Positions 8,453 to 16,930 of a stretch of 64,000 bases of DNA are shown here, one piece after another. The stretch is from Streptomyces katrae. Its GTDB lineage: Bacteria; Actinomycetota; Actinomycetes; Streptomycetales; Streptomycetaceae. A model generated the notes under the pieces. It saw only the letters and a list, made by a program, of their open reading frames with translations. It had not been told where the DNA came from and ran no database searches. Each line of letters begins with the position of its first letter. Position 1 is the first letter of the stretch. The stretch spans positions 62,001-126,000 of the forward strand of contig NZ_JNZY01000026.1 in NCBI RefSeq assembly GCF_000717655.1. Reading direction: 5' to 3'. A program made the position numbers and the translations under genes.

Positions 8453-9424
8453 TCACCCACCGCCGGGGGCGCCTGTGAGCGCCGCGGGGCGCCAGCCGGC
8501 CAGGGGTACGTCCAGCCAGCCGCGCTCGGCGGCGATCCCGGCCGCGGCCTGGTGCAGTGCGTCGAGCCCGGGGTGGCTGAAGCCCTTGCGCCAGACCATC
8601 GACAGCGGGGACAGCGGCAGCGGATCGACCAGCGGCCGTTTCACGGCCCCGGGCAGGTCGAGGAAGTCCACGGTGACCAGCACCGGATTGCGGGTCTTGG
8701 CCATGACCCGGCGGAACTCCTCCTTCCCGATCGCGACGGGGGCGGGCGGCGCCAGGGCGATCCCGCGCCCGGCGAACAGTTCGCGGGCGAGCCCGGTCCA
8801 CTCCAGGGTCCGCGGATTGCCGGCCCCCGCGTACACGGTCTCCCCGGCCAGCGCATCGAGCGGTACCTCGGCCCGCTCGGCCAGCGGATGCCCGACGGGC
8901 AGCAGCACCGCGAGCGGCTCGTACCGTACGGGCCGGTGCGCGAGGCGGGCCCGCAGCGCCGGGTCCAGCCCGTGGGCGTACCCGAAGGACACGTCGAGTC
9001 GCCCGGCGGCGACCTCGGCGGCGGCGTACGTCAGCCCGCTCTCGAAGCGGGCCATCAGCTCGCAGTCCGGGGCGAGTTCCCGGGCCCGCTCGAGCACCGT
9101 ACGGGCGGTGCTCGGCCCGTCGGTGTTCACGTCCACGAGCAGCGGCCGGGGGACTGCGGAGGCGAACGCGGCGGCGAGCGCCTCGTGCGCGGCCAGCACC
9201 CGCCGGGCCAGCGGCAGCAGCCGCTCCCCGTCGGCGGTCAGCTCGACGGCGCGGGTCGTGCGGACGAAGAGCCCTGCGCCCAGGGCCGCTTCGAGCCGCC
9301 GCACGTCCCGGCTGAGCGCCTGCTGGGCGACGTACAGGCGGGCGGCGGCGCGGGTGAAGTGCAACTCCTCGGCCACGGCGACGAACCCGCGCAGCAGCCG
9401 GGGTTCCACATCACGGGGATTCAC
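8453..9424 (-). CDS. LysR-family transcriptional regulator
   Basis: A 323-residue protein with an N-terminal LysR helix-turn-helix (LLRGFVAVAEELHFTRAAAR, then QQALSRDVRRLE, residues about 8-50) and a periplasmic-binding-like effector domain. It starts at GTG 9424. It ends 97 bases upstream of the narK start on the same strand and sits divergent from the MFS carrier gene at 9509, with only 84 bases between them, a common layout for a LysR regulator and its target. The effector is unknown. Confidence 0.88.
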   Translation of the reverse strand: MNPRDVEPRLLRGFVAVAEELHFTRAAARLYVAQQALSRDVRRLEAALGAGLFVRTTRAVELTADGERLLPLARRVLAAHEALAAAFASAVPRPLLVDVNTDGPSTARTVLERARELAPDCELMARFESGLTYAAAEVAAGRLDVSFGYAHGLDPALRARLAHRPVRYEPLAVLLPVGHPLAERAEVPLDALAGETVYAGAGNPRTLEWTGLARELFAGRGIALAPPAPVAIGKEEFRRVMAKTRNPVLVTVDFLDLPGAVKRPLVDPLPLSPLSMVWRKGFSHPGLDALHQAAAGIAAERGWLDVPLAGWRPAALTGAPGGG

Positions 9425-9508
9425 CCGAGGAGACTAACAACGGAAGCGGGTGAATGGCCCCGGAGCAGGTGTTGGACGCCCGGGCACCGCACGCCGGAGC
9501 CTTGGACC

Positions 9509-10744
9509 ATGCCGCCGCTGATGACCGTGACGGGCTCGACGCTCGTGATAGCCCCCGCCCCGCACCGCCGCCGACCCCGCGCCCGGGGCCCGTACGCACG
9601 CCTGTTCTCACACCCCGGGACCCGGGCCTTCACCGCCGGGAACCTCATCGCCCGCCTCCCCATGGGCATGTTCGGCATCAGCGCGGTCATGATGATCGCC
9701 GGCCAGCGCGGCTCGTACGCCCTCGCCGGTGCGGTCACCGCCACCGGGCTGGCCGCCACCGCGGTGGTCGCGCCCTGGACGGCCCGCCTGGTCGACCGGT
9801 ACGGCCAGGCCCGGATCGCCGTCCCGGCGACGCTGATCGCGGTGCTCGGCTCGGTGGGGCTGATCCTCTGCGTCCGTGCGCACGCCCCCGCCTGGACCCT
9901 GTTCGCCTCCTACGCCGCCACCGCGACCACCCCCAACATCGGCGGCATGTCCCGGGCCCGCTGGACCCACCTGCTGCGCGACTCCCCCGCCGCGCACCAC
10001 ACGGCGATGTCGTTCGAGCAGGCCGCGGACGAGCTGTGCTTCATGTTCGGCCCCGTGGTGGCGGCGTTCCTCTGCTCGGCCGCGTTCCCGGAGGCGGGCA
10101 CCCTCACTGCGGCCGCCCTCCTGCTCACCGGCATGCTCGTCTTCACGTCACAACGGGCCACGCAGCCCCCGGTGTCGGGGCCCGGCCGGGGCACCTCCCC
10201 GCTCCGCGCGGTACGCCCCCTCCTGGCGCTCTTCCTCCCCCTGGGCGTGCTCTTCGGCTCGATGGAGGTCACTTCGATCGCCCACCTCGAGGCCCGCGGC
10301 CTGGGCGCCGCCACCGGCCTCGTCCTGGCCCTCCAGGCGGCGGGCTCCTGCGCCGCCGGCCTGCTGTACGGCGCCTTCCGCCCGCGCAGCCTGCGGACCT
10401 GCCTGATCACCCTGTCCGCGGCGATGGCCCTCCCCTGGGCGGCAGCCGCCACGGGCTCCCTCCCGCTGCTGGCCGGCGCCCTGCTCCTGGCGGGCATGGC
10501 CACGGCCCCGACGATGGTCACGGCGATGTCCCGCATCCACGCGGTCACCCCGCAGGGCCGCCTCAACGAGGGCATGACCCTGGCGGTCACGGCCATCCTG
10601 GCGGGCATAGCCCTGGGCTCGGCCACGGCAGGCCCCCTGATCGACCACCTGGGCCCCACCACCCCCTACGCCCTCCCGGCCGCCGCGGCCGTCCTGGCCC
10701 TCGCCGTCGGCAGTGCGGGCATGCCAAAGGCCCCGCAGCCGTGA
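9509..10744 (+). CDS. MFS transporter, putative drug/solute efflux
   Basis: A 411-residue membrane protein with twelve predicted segments and a central cytosolic loop around [12 protein letters not shown]. The loop-2 motif appears as [15 protein letters not shown] and a P-x-x-G helix-5 segment is present. The substrate is unknown. I start it at the ATG at 9509 with GGAG nine bases upstream; an in-frame ATG at 9521 is an alternative. The frame is open far upstream, but that stretch overlaps the LysR gene on the other strand. A divergent LysR gene may regulate it. Its stop codon lies in the loop of a perfect hairpin. Confidence 0.85.
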   Translation: MPPLMTVTGSTLVIAPAPHRRRPRARGPYARLFSHPGTRAFTAGNLIARLPMGMFGISAVMMIAGQRGSYALAGAVTATGLAATAVVAPWTARLVDRYGQARIAVPATLIAVLGSVGLILCVRAHAPAWTLFASYAATATTPNIGGMSRARWTHLLRDSPAAHHTAMSFEQAADELCFMFGPVVAAFLCSAAFPEAGTLTAAALLLTGMLVFTSQRATQPPVSGPGRGTSPLRAVRPLLALFLPLGVLFGSMEVTSIAHLEARGLGAATGLVLALQAAGSCAAGLLYGAFRPRSLRTCLITLSAAMALPWAAAATGSLPLLAGALLLAGMATAPTMVTAMSRIHAVTPQGRLNEGMTLAVTAILAGIALGSATAGPLIDHLGPTTPYALPAAAAVLALAVGSAGMPKAPQP

Positions 10745-11030
10745 GGCTGCGGAGCCTGCGGCCCCACAGTGCGGACCGATCTCACCCCAGGTCGCCGCCG
10801 CATGGGAGGACTTCCTGTTCTGGCTCTCCGCCGACCGGAAAACGGCGCGCCGGATCACCCGCCTGATCGGCGAGATCCAGCGGGACCCGTTCACCGGCAT
10901 CGGCAAGCCCGAGCCACTGAAGGGCGAGCTGTCGGGCTACTGGTCGCGCCGCATCGACGACGAACACCGCCTCGTGTACCGGGCGGACGACAAAGAGGTG
11001 GAGATCCTCAAGGCCCGCTATCGCTACTGA
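10713..11030 (+). CDS. YoeB/Txe-family toxin without antitoxin, N-terminus probably frameshifted
   Basis: From residue 31 of this frame the sequence is a clear YoeB-type ribosome-dependent endoribonuclease. It has [53 protein letters not shown] and the terminal Arg-Tyr pair. Family proteins are about 84 residues and begin some 8-11 residues before that WED. In this frame the first strand is missing, while a GTG at 10769 in the neighbouring frame encodes VRTDLTP, a plausible native start. The two frames meet at a run of four C residues (10785-10788), so a one-base frameshift is likely. No YefM antitoxin gene precedes it; the MFS gene ends directly upstream. It may be a relic. Confidence 0.65.
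   Translation: MRACQRPRSREAAEPAAPQCGPISPQVAAAWEDFLFWLSADRKTARRITRLIGEIQRDPFTGIGKPEPLKGELSGYWSRRIDDEHRLVYRADDKEVEILKARYRY
10733..10752 (+). terminator. Hairpin spanning the MFS stop codon
   Basis: CCGCAGCC (10733-10740), loop GTGA, GGCTGCGG (10745-10752): a perfect 8-bp stem whose loop contains the stop codon. It resembles one arm of the stronger terminator at 11053-11089. Confidence 0.5.
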
Positions 11031-11052
11031 CGCCGCCGGCCCCGGGGCATGA

Positions 11053-11089
11053 CGAAGGCCCCGCAGCCTGACCGGCTGCGGGGCCTTCG
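11053..11089. terminator. Strong bidirectional terminator between the toxin frame and tmRNA
   Basis: A 16-bp perfect stem, CGAAGGCCCCGCAGCC (11053-11068) with GGCTGCGGGGCCTTCG (11074-11089) and a five-base loop. It follows the tmRNA 3' end on the minus strand and the toxin frame on the plus strand. Confidence 0.8.
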
Positions 11090-11104
11090 CCCACATGGGA
11101 TGAG

Positions 11105-11490
11105 TGGAGATGGCGGGAATCGAACCCGCGTCCAACGGTGCAGAAGCAGGGCTTCTCCGAGCGCAGTCCGCTGCGCTTTTCTCGGCCCCGGAGATCACAC
11201 GGACAAGTCTCCGACGGGCTCAGTCACTGTTTGGTTTCCCTCCAACCCCCGTGACCGGGGCTAGAGGTTTAGATCCCTAATTGACGCCAGGATCCGGACC
11301 GGGACCACTTCCGGGCTGACGCTCCTCACAGAGGCTTCAGCTCACTGTTATTAGGCAGCGAGGGTGAAGCGGGAGTTATCGCTCTTGGAGTTGGCGATTA
11401 TTTTTTGCGACATGTGGTTAGCGAGATCATTGCCGCTTCCTCGGCTCGCTTCCCCTGCATCGACATCCGCTGTCGAAACCGATCATCCCC
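11105..11490 (-). ncRNA. ssrA: tmRNA (ssrA, one-piece)
   Basis: Rescues stalled ribosomes together with SmpB. The 5' end GGGGATGATCGGTTTCGACA and the 3' TTCGATTCCCGCCATCTCC-A pair as a tRNA-Ala-like acceptor, with the G3-U wobble that identifies alanine tRNAs. The tag reading frame (11395-11351) decodes as ANSKSDNSRFTLAA followed by TAATAA. CCA is not encoded: the bases after the discriminator are CTC, so the tail must be added. Length is about 386 nt. smpB is directly upstream on the same strand. Confidence 0.96.
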
Positions 11491-11572
11491 ATGTTTTTTT
11501 AACAAGGTGCTCCACCCCGGGGGGCGGTGCTGACGCCATGGTACGCGAAGTGGACCACGGGATGCCAGGAGA

Positions 11573-12058
11573 TTACAGCTGACCGCGCTCCTTGCGCTTC
11601 ACGGCCGAGATCACCCGGTTCGTCTCGCGCGTGTCCTGCTTCTCGCGCAGGGCCTGGCGCTTGTCGTACTCCTTCTTGCCCTTCGCCAGCGCGATCTCGA
11701 CCTTCGCCCGGCCGTCCTTGAAGTACAGCGAGAGCGGCACGATCGTGTTGCCCGTCTCGCCGGTCTTCGAGTCCAGCTTGTCGATCTCCTCGCGGTGCAG
11801 GAGGAGCTTGCGCTTGCGGCGGGCGCTGTGGTTGGTCCAGGTGCCCTGGCTGTACTCCGGCACGTGCACGTTGTAGAGCCAGGCCTCGCCGCTCTCCACC
11901 GACACGAAGCCGTCCACCAGCGAGGCCCGGCCCTGGCGCAGGGACTTGACCTCGGTACCCGTGAGCACGAGGCCGCACTCGTAGGTGTCGATGATCGTGT
12001 AGTCGTGCCGTGCCTTCTTGTTCTGGGCGATCAGCTTGCGCCCTTTTTCCTTAGCCAT
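11573..12058 (-). CDS. smpB: SsrA-binding protein SmpB
   Basis: A 161-residue RNA-binding protein that loads tmRNA into the A site of stalled ribosomes. The family OB-fold is complete: [26 protein letters not shown] near the start, then [12 protein letters not shown], and the basic C-terminal tail [13 protein letters not shown] and onward to AVKRKERG, which inserts into the mRNA channel. The ATG at 12058 gives MAKEKGRKL, the normal start. It stands upstream of ssrA and downstream of the S41 protease gene (18-base gap), so the two proteins are probably cotranscribed. Confidence 0.97.
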   Translation of the reverse strand: MAKEKGRKLIAQNKKARHDYTIIDTYECGLVLTGTEVKSLRQGRASLVDGFVSVESGEAWLYNVHVPEYSQGTWTNHSARRKRKLLLHREEIDKLDSKTGETGNTIVPLSLYFKDGRAKVEIALAKGKKEYDKRQALREKQDTRETNRVISAVKRKERGQL

Positions 12059-12076
12059 AGTGCGGTCATTTTCGCA

Positions 12077-13282
12077 CTACGGACCCACCCCGAGGCCACC
12101 CAATACCGTGCGCGCCCGTTCCTCGACGCCGTCGCCCGCCGCGAGGTCCGGCGTGATGCCGTCGCCGTCGAGGCTGCGGCCCGCCGGGGTGCGGTACGTG
12201 CCGACCGTCAGCTCCGCCACCGAGCCGTCCGGGAGCTCCGTCGGCATCTGGACCGCTCCCTTGCCGAAGGTCCTCGTGCCCACCGCCACGGCGCGGCCGC
12301 GGTCCTGGAGGGCGCCCGTCACCAGCTCCGCCGCGCTCATCGTGCCGCCGTCGACCAGCGCCACCAGGGGTCTCGCGGTGTCCCCGCCGGGGCTCGCGTA
12401 CAGGGCGCGCTGGGCCCCCCGTACGTCGTACGTGGCCACCAGCCCGCCGTCCAGGAAGGCGGAGGCGGCCGTCACGGCCTCGGTGACCAGGCCGCCCGGG
12501 TTGCCGCGCAGGTCGAGCATGAAGCCGGCGCCCGACGGGTGCGCGCGGACGGCGGCCCGGACCTGCTCCCCCGAGCCGCGGGTGAAGGAGGCGACCTTGA
12601 TGACGGTGATCCCGCCCGGGAGCTCCCGTACGGTCACGGGCTCGGTGTGCAGCTGCTCGCGGCGCAGGGTCTCGGTGCGGTCGACGCCGTCCCGGGTGAG
12701 GCGCAGGACGACGGGGGTGCCGGCCTCGCCGCGCAGCAGGGCGACCACGTCGCAGACGCGCAGGCCGGCGACGGGGTGGCCGTCGACGCTCAGCAGCCGG
12801 TCCCCGGCGCGCAGGCCGGCCCGGGCGGCGGGGCTGCCGGGCTGCACCCGCTCGACGGCGATGCGGTCGTCGCTGCGGCTCTCGATCCAGAGCCCGACGC
12901 CGGTCCAGCGGCCGTCGAGGTCGTCGCTGAAGGCTGCGTACTCGCCCTGGTCGTAGACCATGCCCCAGCGGTCGCCGCTGCGGCTGACCACCTCCTGGGC
13001 GGCCTTCTTGCCGGACTTGCCCTCGGCGACGGCTTCGGCTGCGGCACGGGCGACGGCCTCGCGGTCGGCGGTGCCGCCCTCCCGGGGCGCCTCGGAACCC
13101 CCGGACGCGGGGGTCTGCGTACCGGCGGCCGTTAACCCGGCGCCGGCGGCCCCGAGGGCGTCCGCGCGGTCCCAGCAGCCGGTGCCCGCCGCGGTGCCGA
13201 CGGCGGCGATGAAGGCCAACGTCAAAACGGCCCCGCAACGCAGGTCGCGGGGCCGGAGACGGAAGGCGGACAGACCCGGCAT
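12077..13282 (-). CDS. Secreted S41-family carboxyl-terminal processing protease with PDZ domain
   Basis: A 401-residue exported serine protease. It has an N-terminal hydrophobic segment (about residues 15-35, ending near a cysteine), a PDZ domain around residues 125-200 (VERVQPGSPAARAGLRAGDRLLS), and the S41 catalytic core with Ser316 in GGTMSAAEL and Lys341 in GTRTFGKGAVQ, the expected Ser-Lys dyad. It is likely to trim or degrade envelope proteins. It follows ftsX on the same strand after a hairpin, and precedes smpB closely. Confidence 0.88.
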   Translation of the reverse strand: MPGLSAFRLRPRDLRCGAVLTLAFIAAVGTAAGTGCWDRADALGAAGAGLTAAGTQTPASGGSEAPREGGTADREAVARAAAEAVAEGKSGKKAAQEVVSRSGDRWGMVYDQGEYAAFSDDLDGRWTGVGLWIESRSDDRIAVERVQPGSPAARAGLRAGDRLLSVDGHPVAGLRVCDVVALLRGEAGTPVVLRLTRDGVDRTETLRREQLHTEPVTVRELPGGITVIKVASFTRGSGEQVRAAVRAHPSGAGFMLDLRGNPGGLVTEAVTAASAFLDGGLVATYDVRGAQRALYASPGGDTARPLVALVDGGTMSAAELVTGALQDRGRAVAVGTRTFGKGAVQMPTELPDGSVAELTVGTYRTPAGRSLDGDGITPDLAAGDGVEERARTVLGGLGVGP

Positions 13283-13296
13283 GGCGCCGAGTCTAG

Positions 13297-13351
13297 GACA
13301 AGCCCCGTGGGGGCACGGCGGGTTGGCCGGACCTCACACGGGGCGCTTGTC
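13297..13351 (-). terminator. Long hairpin after ftsX
   Basis: GACAAGCCCCGTG (13297-13309) can pair with CACGGGG plus CTTGTC (13337-13351) with a two-base bulge. It begins at the ftsX stop codon and lies upstream of the protease gene, so it may end the ftsEX transcript. Confidence 0.45.
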
Positions 13352-14282
13352 ACACCTTCAGGTACTTGCGCAATGCGACGAAGGCGGCCAGCGAGGGCAT
13401 CAGCACCCCGATGACCAGCACCAACGGCAGCTTGGTCAGGACGGAGTCCCAGCCGATGAAGTTGATCAGCTCCATCTTGGTGCGCAGCGAGGCGCCGTGG
13501 TCGATGACGAAGTACTGGCCGGCGCCGAGCATGACGCAGGCGAACACGCCGCCGATGAGGCCCGCGAAGGCGGCCTCCATGATGAACGGGACCTGGATGT
13601 AGAAGCTGGAGGCGCCGACGAGCCGCATGATCCCGGTCTCCCGCCTCCGGCTGAAGGCGGAGACGCGCACGGTGTTGACGATCAGCAGCAGGGCCACGAT
13701 CAGCATGATCAGCATGATGCCGAGGGCCGCCAGGTTGAGGTAGCCGAGCATCGTGAAGAGGTTGTCGAGCTCCTGGTGCTGGTCCTCCACCGACTGCACG
13801 CCGTCGCGGCCCGCGAAGGCGGTGGTGATGACCTTGTACTTCTCGGGCTGCTCCAGCTTCACCCGGAAGGATTCGGGCATCTGGTCCGGGGTGATCACCG
13901 AGGCGAGCGCGGTGTGCCCGAAGCGCTCCTTGTAGTGCTTGAAGGCCTCGTCCGAGGACTCGTAGTGGACCGTCTCGACGAGGTCCATCTTCTTCAGGTC
14001 GGCCTCGATCTGCTGCTTCTGCTCGGGCGTGACCGCGCCCTTGGCGCAGGCCTTGCTCCCGCTCTCGCTGTTGTCCTCCGCGTCACTCTTGTTGCAGAGG
14101 TAGATCGAGACGTTGACCTTGTCGTACCAGTAGCCCTTCATCTGGCTCACCTGGTCGCGCATGAGCAGGGAGCCGCCGAACAGGGCCAGCGACAGGGCCA
14201 CGGAGATGATGACCGCGAAGGTCATGGTGAGATTGCGACGGAGACCGACGCCGATCTCCGACATGACGAACTGGGCGCGCAT
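13350..14282 (-). CDS. ftsX: Cell-division permease-like protein FtsX
   Basis: A 310-residue polytopic protein of the FtsEX complex, which activates peptidoglycan hydrolases at division or growth sites. It has one N-terminal transmembrane helix (MTFAVIISVALSLALFGGSL), a large extracytoplasmic loop of about 120 residues containing two cysteines (YLCNKSD and KACAKG) that may form a disulfide, and three C-terminal helices around residues 170-300. Starting at the ATG at 14282 gives MRAQFVMSEIGVGLRRN, typical of actinobacterial FtsX. It lies 16 bases after ftsE. Confidence 0.95.
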   Translation of the reverse strand: MRAQFVMSEIGVGLRRNLTMTFAVIISVALSLALFGGSLLMRDQVSQMKGYWYDKVNVSIYLCNKSDAEDNSESGSKACAKGAVTPEQKQQIEADLKKMDLVETVHYESSDEAFKHYKERFGHTALASVITPDQMPESFRVKLEQPEKYKVITTAFAGRDGVQSVEDQHQELDNLFTMLGYLNLAALGIMLIMLIVALLLIVNTVRVSAFSRRRETGIMRLVGASSFYIQVPFIMEAAFAGLIGGVFACVMLGAGQYFVIDHGASLRTKMELINFIGWDSVLTKLPLVLVIGVLMPSLAAFVALRKYLKV

Positions 14283-14298
14283 GACGTCTCAAAGCCCT

Positions 14299-14988
14299 TC
14301 AGTGCTGGTAGCCGTAGACGCCGCGCGACTGGTCGCGTACGAGTCGGCCCTGTTCGAGTTCGATGACGCGCTTGCGCATCTGGTCCACGATCTGCTGGTC
14401 GTGCGTGGCCATGATCACGGTGGTGCCGGTCCGGTTGATCCGGTCCAGCAGCTTCATGATGCCGACCGAGGTCTGCGGGTCGAGGTTGCCGGTGGGCTCG
14501 TCCGCGATCAGGAGGGCCGGCCGGTTGACGAACGCGCGGGCGATGGCCACGCGCTGCTGCTCACCGCCGGAGAGCTCGCCGGGCATCCGGTCCTCCTTGC
14601 CGCCGAGGCCCACGAGCTCCAGGACCTGCGGTACGGCCTTGCGGATCTCGCCTCTCGGCTTGCCGATGACCTCCTGGGCGAAGGCGACGTTCTCGGCCAC
14701 GGTCTTGTTGGGGAGGAGGCGGAAGTCCTGGAAGACGGTCCCCAGCTGGCGCCGCATCTGCGGAACCTTCCAGTTGGAGAGCTTGGCGAGGTCCTTGCCG
14801 AGCACGTGGACCTGGCCGTGGCTCGCCCGTTCCTCGCGCAGGACCAGCCGCAGGAAGGTGGACTTGCCGGAGCCGGAGGAGCCGACCAGGAAGACGAACT
14901 CGCCCTTCGCGATGTCCAGGGAGACATCTCTGAGTGCAGGACGGTTCTGCTTCGGGTAGGACTTGGAGACGTTGTCGAATCGGATCAC
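14299..14988 (-). CDS. ftsE: Cell-division ATP-binding protein FtsE
   Basis: The 229-residue ABC ATPase partner of FtsX. Walker A is [12 protein letters not shown], the ABC signature [15 protein letters not shown], Walker [13 protein letters not shown], and the switch histidine lies in MATHDQQ. The GTG at 14988 ([14 protein letters not shown]) is the family start. It lacks a clear Shine-Dalgarno sequence, and the frame remains open for 58 codons upstream with a non-conserved sequence. It forms an operon with ftsX. Confidence 0.95.
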   Translation of the reverse strand: MIRFDNVSKSYPKQNRPALRDVSLDIAKGEFVFLVGSSGSGKSTFLRLVLREERASHGQVHVLGKDLAKLSNWKVPQMRRQLGTVFQDFRLLPNKTVAENVAFAQEVIGKPRGEIRKAVPQVLELVGLGGKEDRMPGELSGGEQQRVAIARAFVNRPALLIADEPTGNLDPQTSVGIMKLLDRINRTGTTVIMATHDQQIVDQMRKRVIELEQGRLVRDQSRGVYGYQH

Positions 14989-15225
14989 GGGTGCACCACG
15001 GTCGCCGGGAGTAGGTGTGCGGAGTCGGTGTGCGTGACCATACGCGAACGGGCGGGGGGTGGGGACCCGGCGTCCGGAGTTGCCCGATATATCCCCTGGT
15101 CCGGGAGGGGCAGGTCCGTGATTGCCCGGACGGGCCGCGCCGAATGTCGCGGGAGCTGGCACAGTGGTAGGGGAACGGACTCGTTCCGTCAGGCGTTGTT
15201 CAAGGGGACGAGAGGAGGAGTGCGC

Positions 15226-15417
15226 ATGACATATGACCGGCTCGTGTGCGCGAACTGCGCCGCGCCCGTCAGTCAGGGCCGCTGCCCGGTGTGCCGGGCG
15301 AACCGGCAGCGCCTCCAGCAGGAGGGCCCCTTCGCCGGCCTGAACCCCATGGCGCTCATCTTGCTCCTGGTGGTCCTGGTGGCAGCCCTGGCCTGGGTGG
15401 CACAGCAGGCGGCGTAG
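15226..15417 (+). CDS. Small zinc-ribbon membrane-anchored protein
   Basis: A 63-residue protein with two CxxC pairs (CANC and CPVC, residues 8-23) forming a zinc-ribbon-like knuckle, a short linker, and a C-terminal hydrophobic helix ([18 protein letters not shown]). The ATG at 15226 follows a very strong AGAGGAGGA ribosome site. It is divergent from ftsE and separated from prfB by a strong hairpin. The function is unknown; the layout suggests a small cytosolic metal-binding head tethered to the membrane. Confidence 0.8.
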   Translation: MTYDRLVCANCAAPVSQGRCPVCRANRQRLQQEGPFAGLNPMALILLLVVLVAALAWVAQQAA

Positions 15418-15453
15418 CCTCCCCGCGCGTCCCGATCATGACATTCCGGCATG

Positions 15454-15490
15454 GGAAGGGCCCGGACACCTCGGGTGTCCGGGCCCTTCC
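15454..15490. terminator. Bidirectional terminator between the miniprotein and prfB
   Basis: A perfect 17-bp stem, GGAAGGGCCCGGACACC (15454-15470) with its complement at 15474-15490 and a three-base loop. It lies between two convergent genes. Confidence 0.85.
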
Positions 15491-15506
15491 TGCGTCGTTC
15501 GCCGCC

Positions 15507-16616
15507 TTACGCGGTCTGCTCCTGCTGCTTGCGCCAGCGGATGCCCGCCTCGAGGAAGCCGTCGATCTCGCCGTCGAGCACCGCCTGCGGGTTGCCGACC
15601 TCGAACTCCGTCCGCAGGTCCTTGACCATCTGGTACGGGTGCAGGACGTAGGACCGCATCTGGTTGCCCCAGGAGCTGCCGCCGTCCTTGAGGGCGTCCA
15701 TCCTGGCCTGCTCCTCCTGGCGGCGCCGCTCGAGCAGCTTGGCCTGGAGGACGTTCATGGCGCTGGCCTTGTTCTGGATCTGCGAGCGCTCGTTCTGACA
15801 GGAGACGACGATGCCGGTCGGGAGGTGCGTGATGCGCACCGCCGAGTCGGTCGTGTTGACGCCCTGGCCGCCCGGGCCGGAGGCGCGGTACACGTCGATG
15901 CGCAGCTCGGTCTCGTCGATCTCGACGTGGTCGCTGGTCTCGACGACGGGCAGCACCTCGACGCCCGCGAAGGAGGTCTGGCGGCGGCCCTGGTTGTCGA
16001 AGGGCGAGATGCGCACGAGGCGGTGGGTGCCCTGCTCGACCGAGAGCGTGCCGTAGGCGTACGGGGCCTTGACCACGAAGGTGGTCGACTTGATGCCGGC
16101 CTCTTCCGCGTACGAGGTCTCGTAGATCTCGGTGGGGTAGCCGTGGCGCTCGGCCCAGCGCAGGTACATGCGCTGCAGGCGCTCGGCGAAGTCGGAGGCG
16201 TCGACGCCGCCGGCCTCGGCGCGGATGTTGACCAGCGCCTCGCGCTCGGCGTACTCGCCGGAGAGCAGGGTGCGGACCTCCATCTCGTCCAGCGCCTTGC
16301 GGACGGAGGTCAGCTCGGCCTCGGCCTCGGCGAGGGTGTCCGCGTCGTCCATCTCCTGGGCGAGCTCGAACAGCACCGCGAGGTCGTCGATGCGGCCGCG
16401 CAGGGTCTCGGTCTTGCGGACCTCGGCCTGGAGGTGCGAAAGCTTGCTCGTGATCTTCTGGGCGGCCTCCGGGTCGTCCCACAGGGACGGCGCGGCGGCC
16501 TGCTCCTCGAGCACGGCGATTTCTGCCCTCAGCTTGTCGAGGTCCAGGACGGCCTCGATCGACCCCATGGTCGAGGAGAGGGACTTCAGCTCTTCGGAAA
16601 CATCGACGACTGCCAC
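15507..16616 (-). CDS. prfB: Peptide chain release factor 2
   Basis: Recognises UGA and UAA and triggers peptide release. The 369-residue product has the GGQ catalytic loop within [18 protein letters not shown], the codon-recognition SPF motif in [13 protein letters not shown], and a long N-terminal coiled domain. The frame is uninterrupted, so the programmed +1 frameshift known from E. coli prfB is absent. The start is GTG at 16616 ([10 protein letters not shown]). A TACGCT -10-like hexamer (16623-16628) ends six bases upstream of the GTG and there is no Shine-Dalgarno sequence, which suggests a leaderless mRNA. Confidence 0.96.
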   Translation of the reverse strand: MAVVDVSEELKSLSSTMGSIEAVLDLDKLRAEIAVLEEQAAAPSLWDDPEAAQKITSKLSHLQAEVRKTETLRGRIDDLAVLFELAQEMDDADTLAEAEAELTSVRKALDEMEVRTLLSGEYAEREALVNIRAEAGGVDASDFAERLQRMYLRWAERHGYPTEIYETSYAEEAGIKSTTFVVKAPYAYGTLSVEQGTHRLVRISPFDNQGRRQTSFAGVEVLPVVETSDHVEIDETELRIDVYRASGPGGQGVNTTDSAVRITHLPTGIVVSCQNERSQIQNKASAMNVLQAKLLERRRQEEQARMDALKDGGSSWGNQMRSYVLHPYQMVKDLRTEFEVGNPQAVLDGEIDGFLEAGIRWRKQQEQTA

Positions 16617-16622
16617 GGGTCC

Positions 16623-16628
16623 AGCGTA
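16623..16628 (-). promoter_or_regulatory. Candidate -10 box giving leaderless prfB mRNA
   Basis: TACGCT on the minus strand sits so that transcription would start at or beside the prfB GTG. The -35 region is weak: the best match, CGGACA at 16648-16653, is 19 bases away. The promoter assignment is therefore tentative. Confidence 0.4.
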
Positions 16629-16707
16629 GCCGGTCCGCGGACGGCACTGTCCGGGCAGGCCGGATCACCCGTTCTGGTGGCCGGGGGAACGGGCGTACGC
16701 TCACGGT

Positions 16708-16797
16708 ATGACTCTCCTCCTCGTCAAGCGCCGCCATGTGGACCACATGCGTGTCACGACGACGAGCTGTCTGCCGCCGGACCATCCCCAAGCCTGA
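16708..16797 (+). CDS. Leader peptide of the RRHVD-x-x-RV-x-x-x-x-C type, putative cysteine-responsive attenuator
   Basis: A 29-codon frame starting at ATG 16708 and ending TGA 16797. It reads MTLLLVKRRHVDHMRVTTTS then CLPPDHPQA. The KRRHVD...RV...C core matches the small leader peptides found upstream of many Streptomyces metabolic genes, several linked to sulfur supply, where a late cysteine codon could act as the sensor. It lies 133 bases upstream of the IPNS-type oxygenase gene. It was found by eye and is too short for ordinary gene calling. I could not define an attenuator hairpin with confidence. Confidence 0.65.
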   Translation: MTLLLVKRRHVDHMRVTTTSCLPPDHPQA

Positions 16798-16930
16798 TCC
16801 ACCCCGATCCGACTTGGTCCTGTACGCGGCCCAAGCGGCTCCGGCGCCATCCCTGCCGGCGGCCCTCCCCATCCGCTGCCCCGACACCCTTTGGGGAACA
16901 GGACCCCGTGACATCCGAAACGGAGCCGTC

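Noticed and set aside
11049..11264. Small plus-strand frame beginning MTKAPQP
   Set aside because: It is antisense to the tRNA-like end of tmRNA and begins inside the terminator. Its middle is the reverse complement of the T-arm, a common false call.
15507..16616. Programmed frameshift in prfB
   Set aside because: The frame is continuous from GTG to stop with no in-frame TGA near codon 25 and no slippery CTTT.
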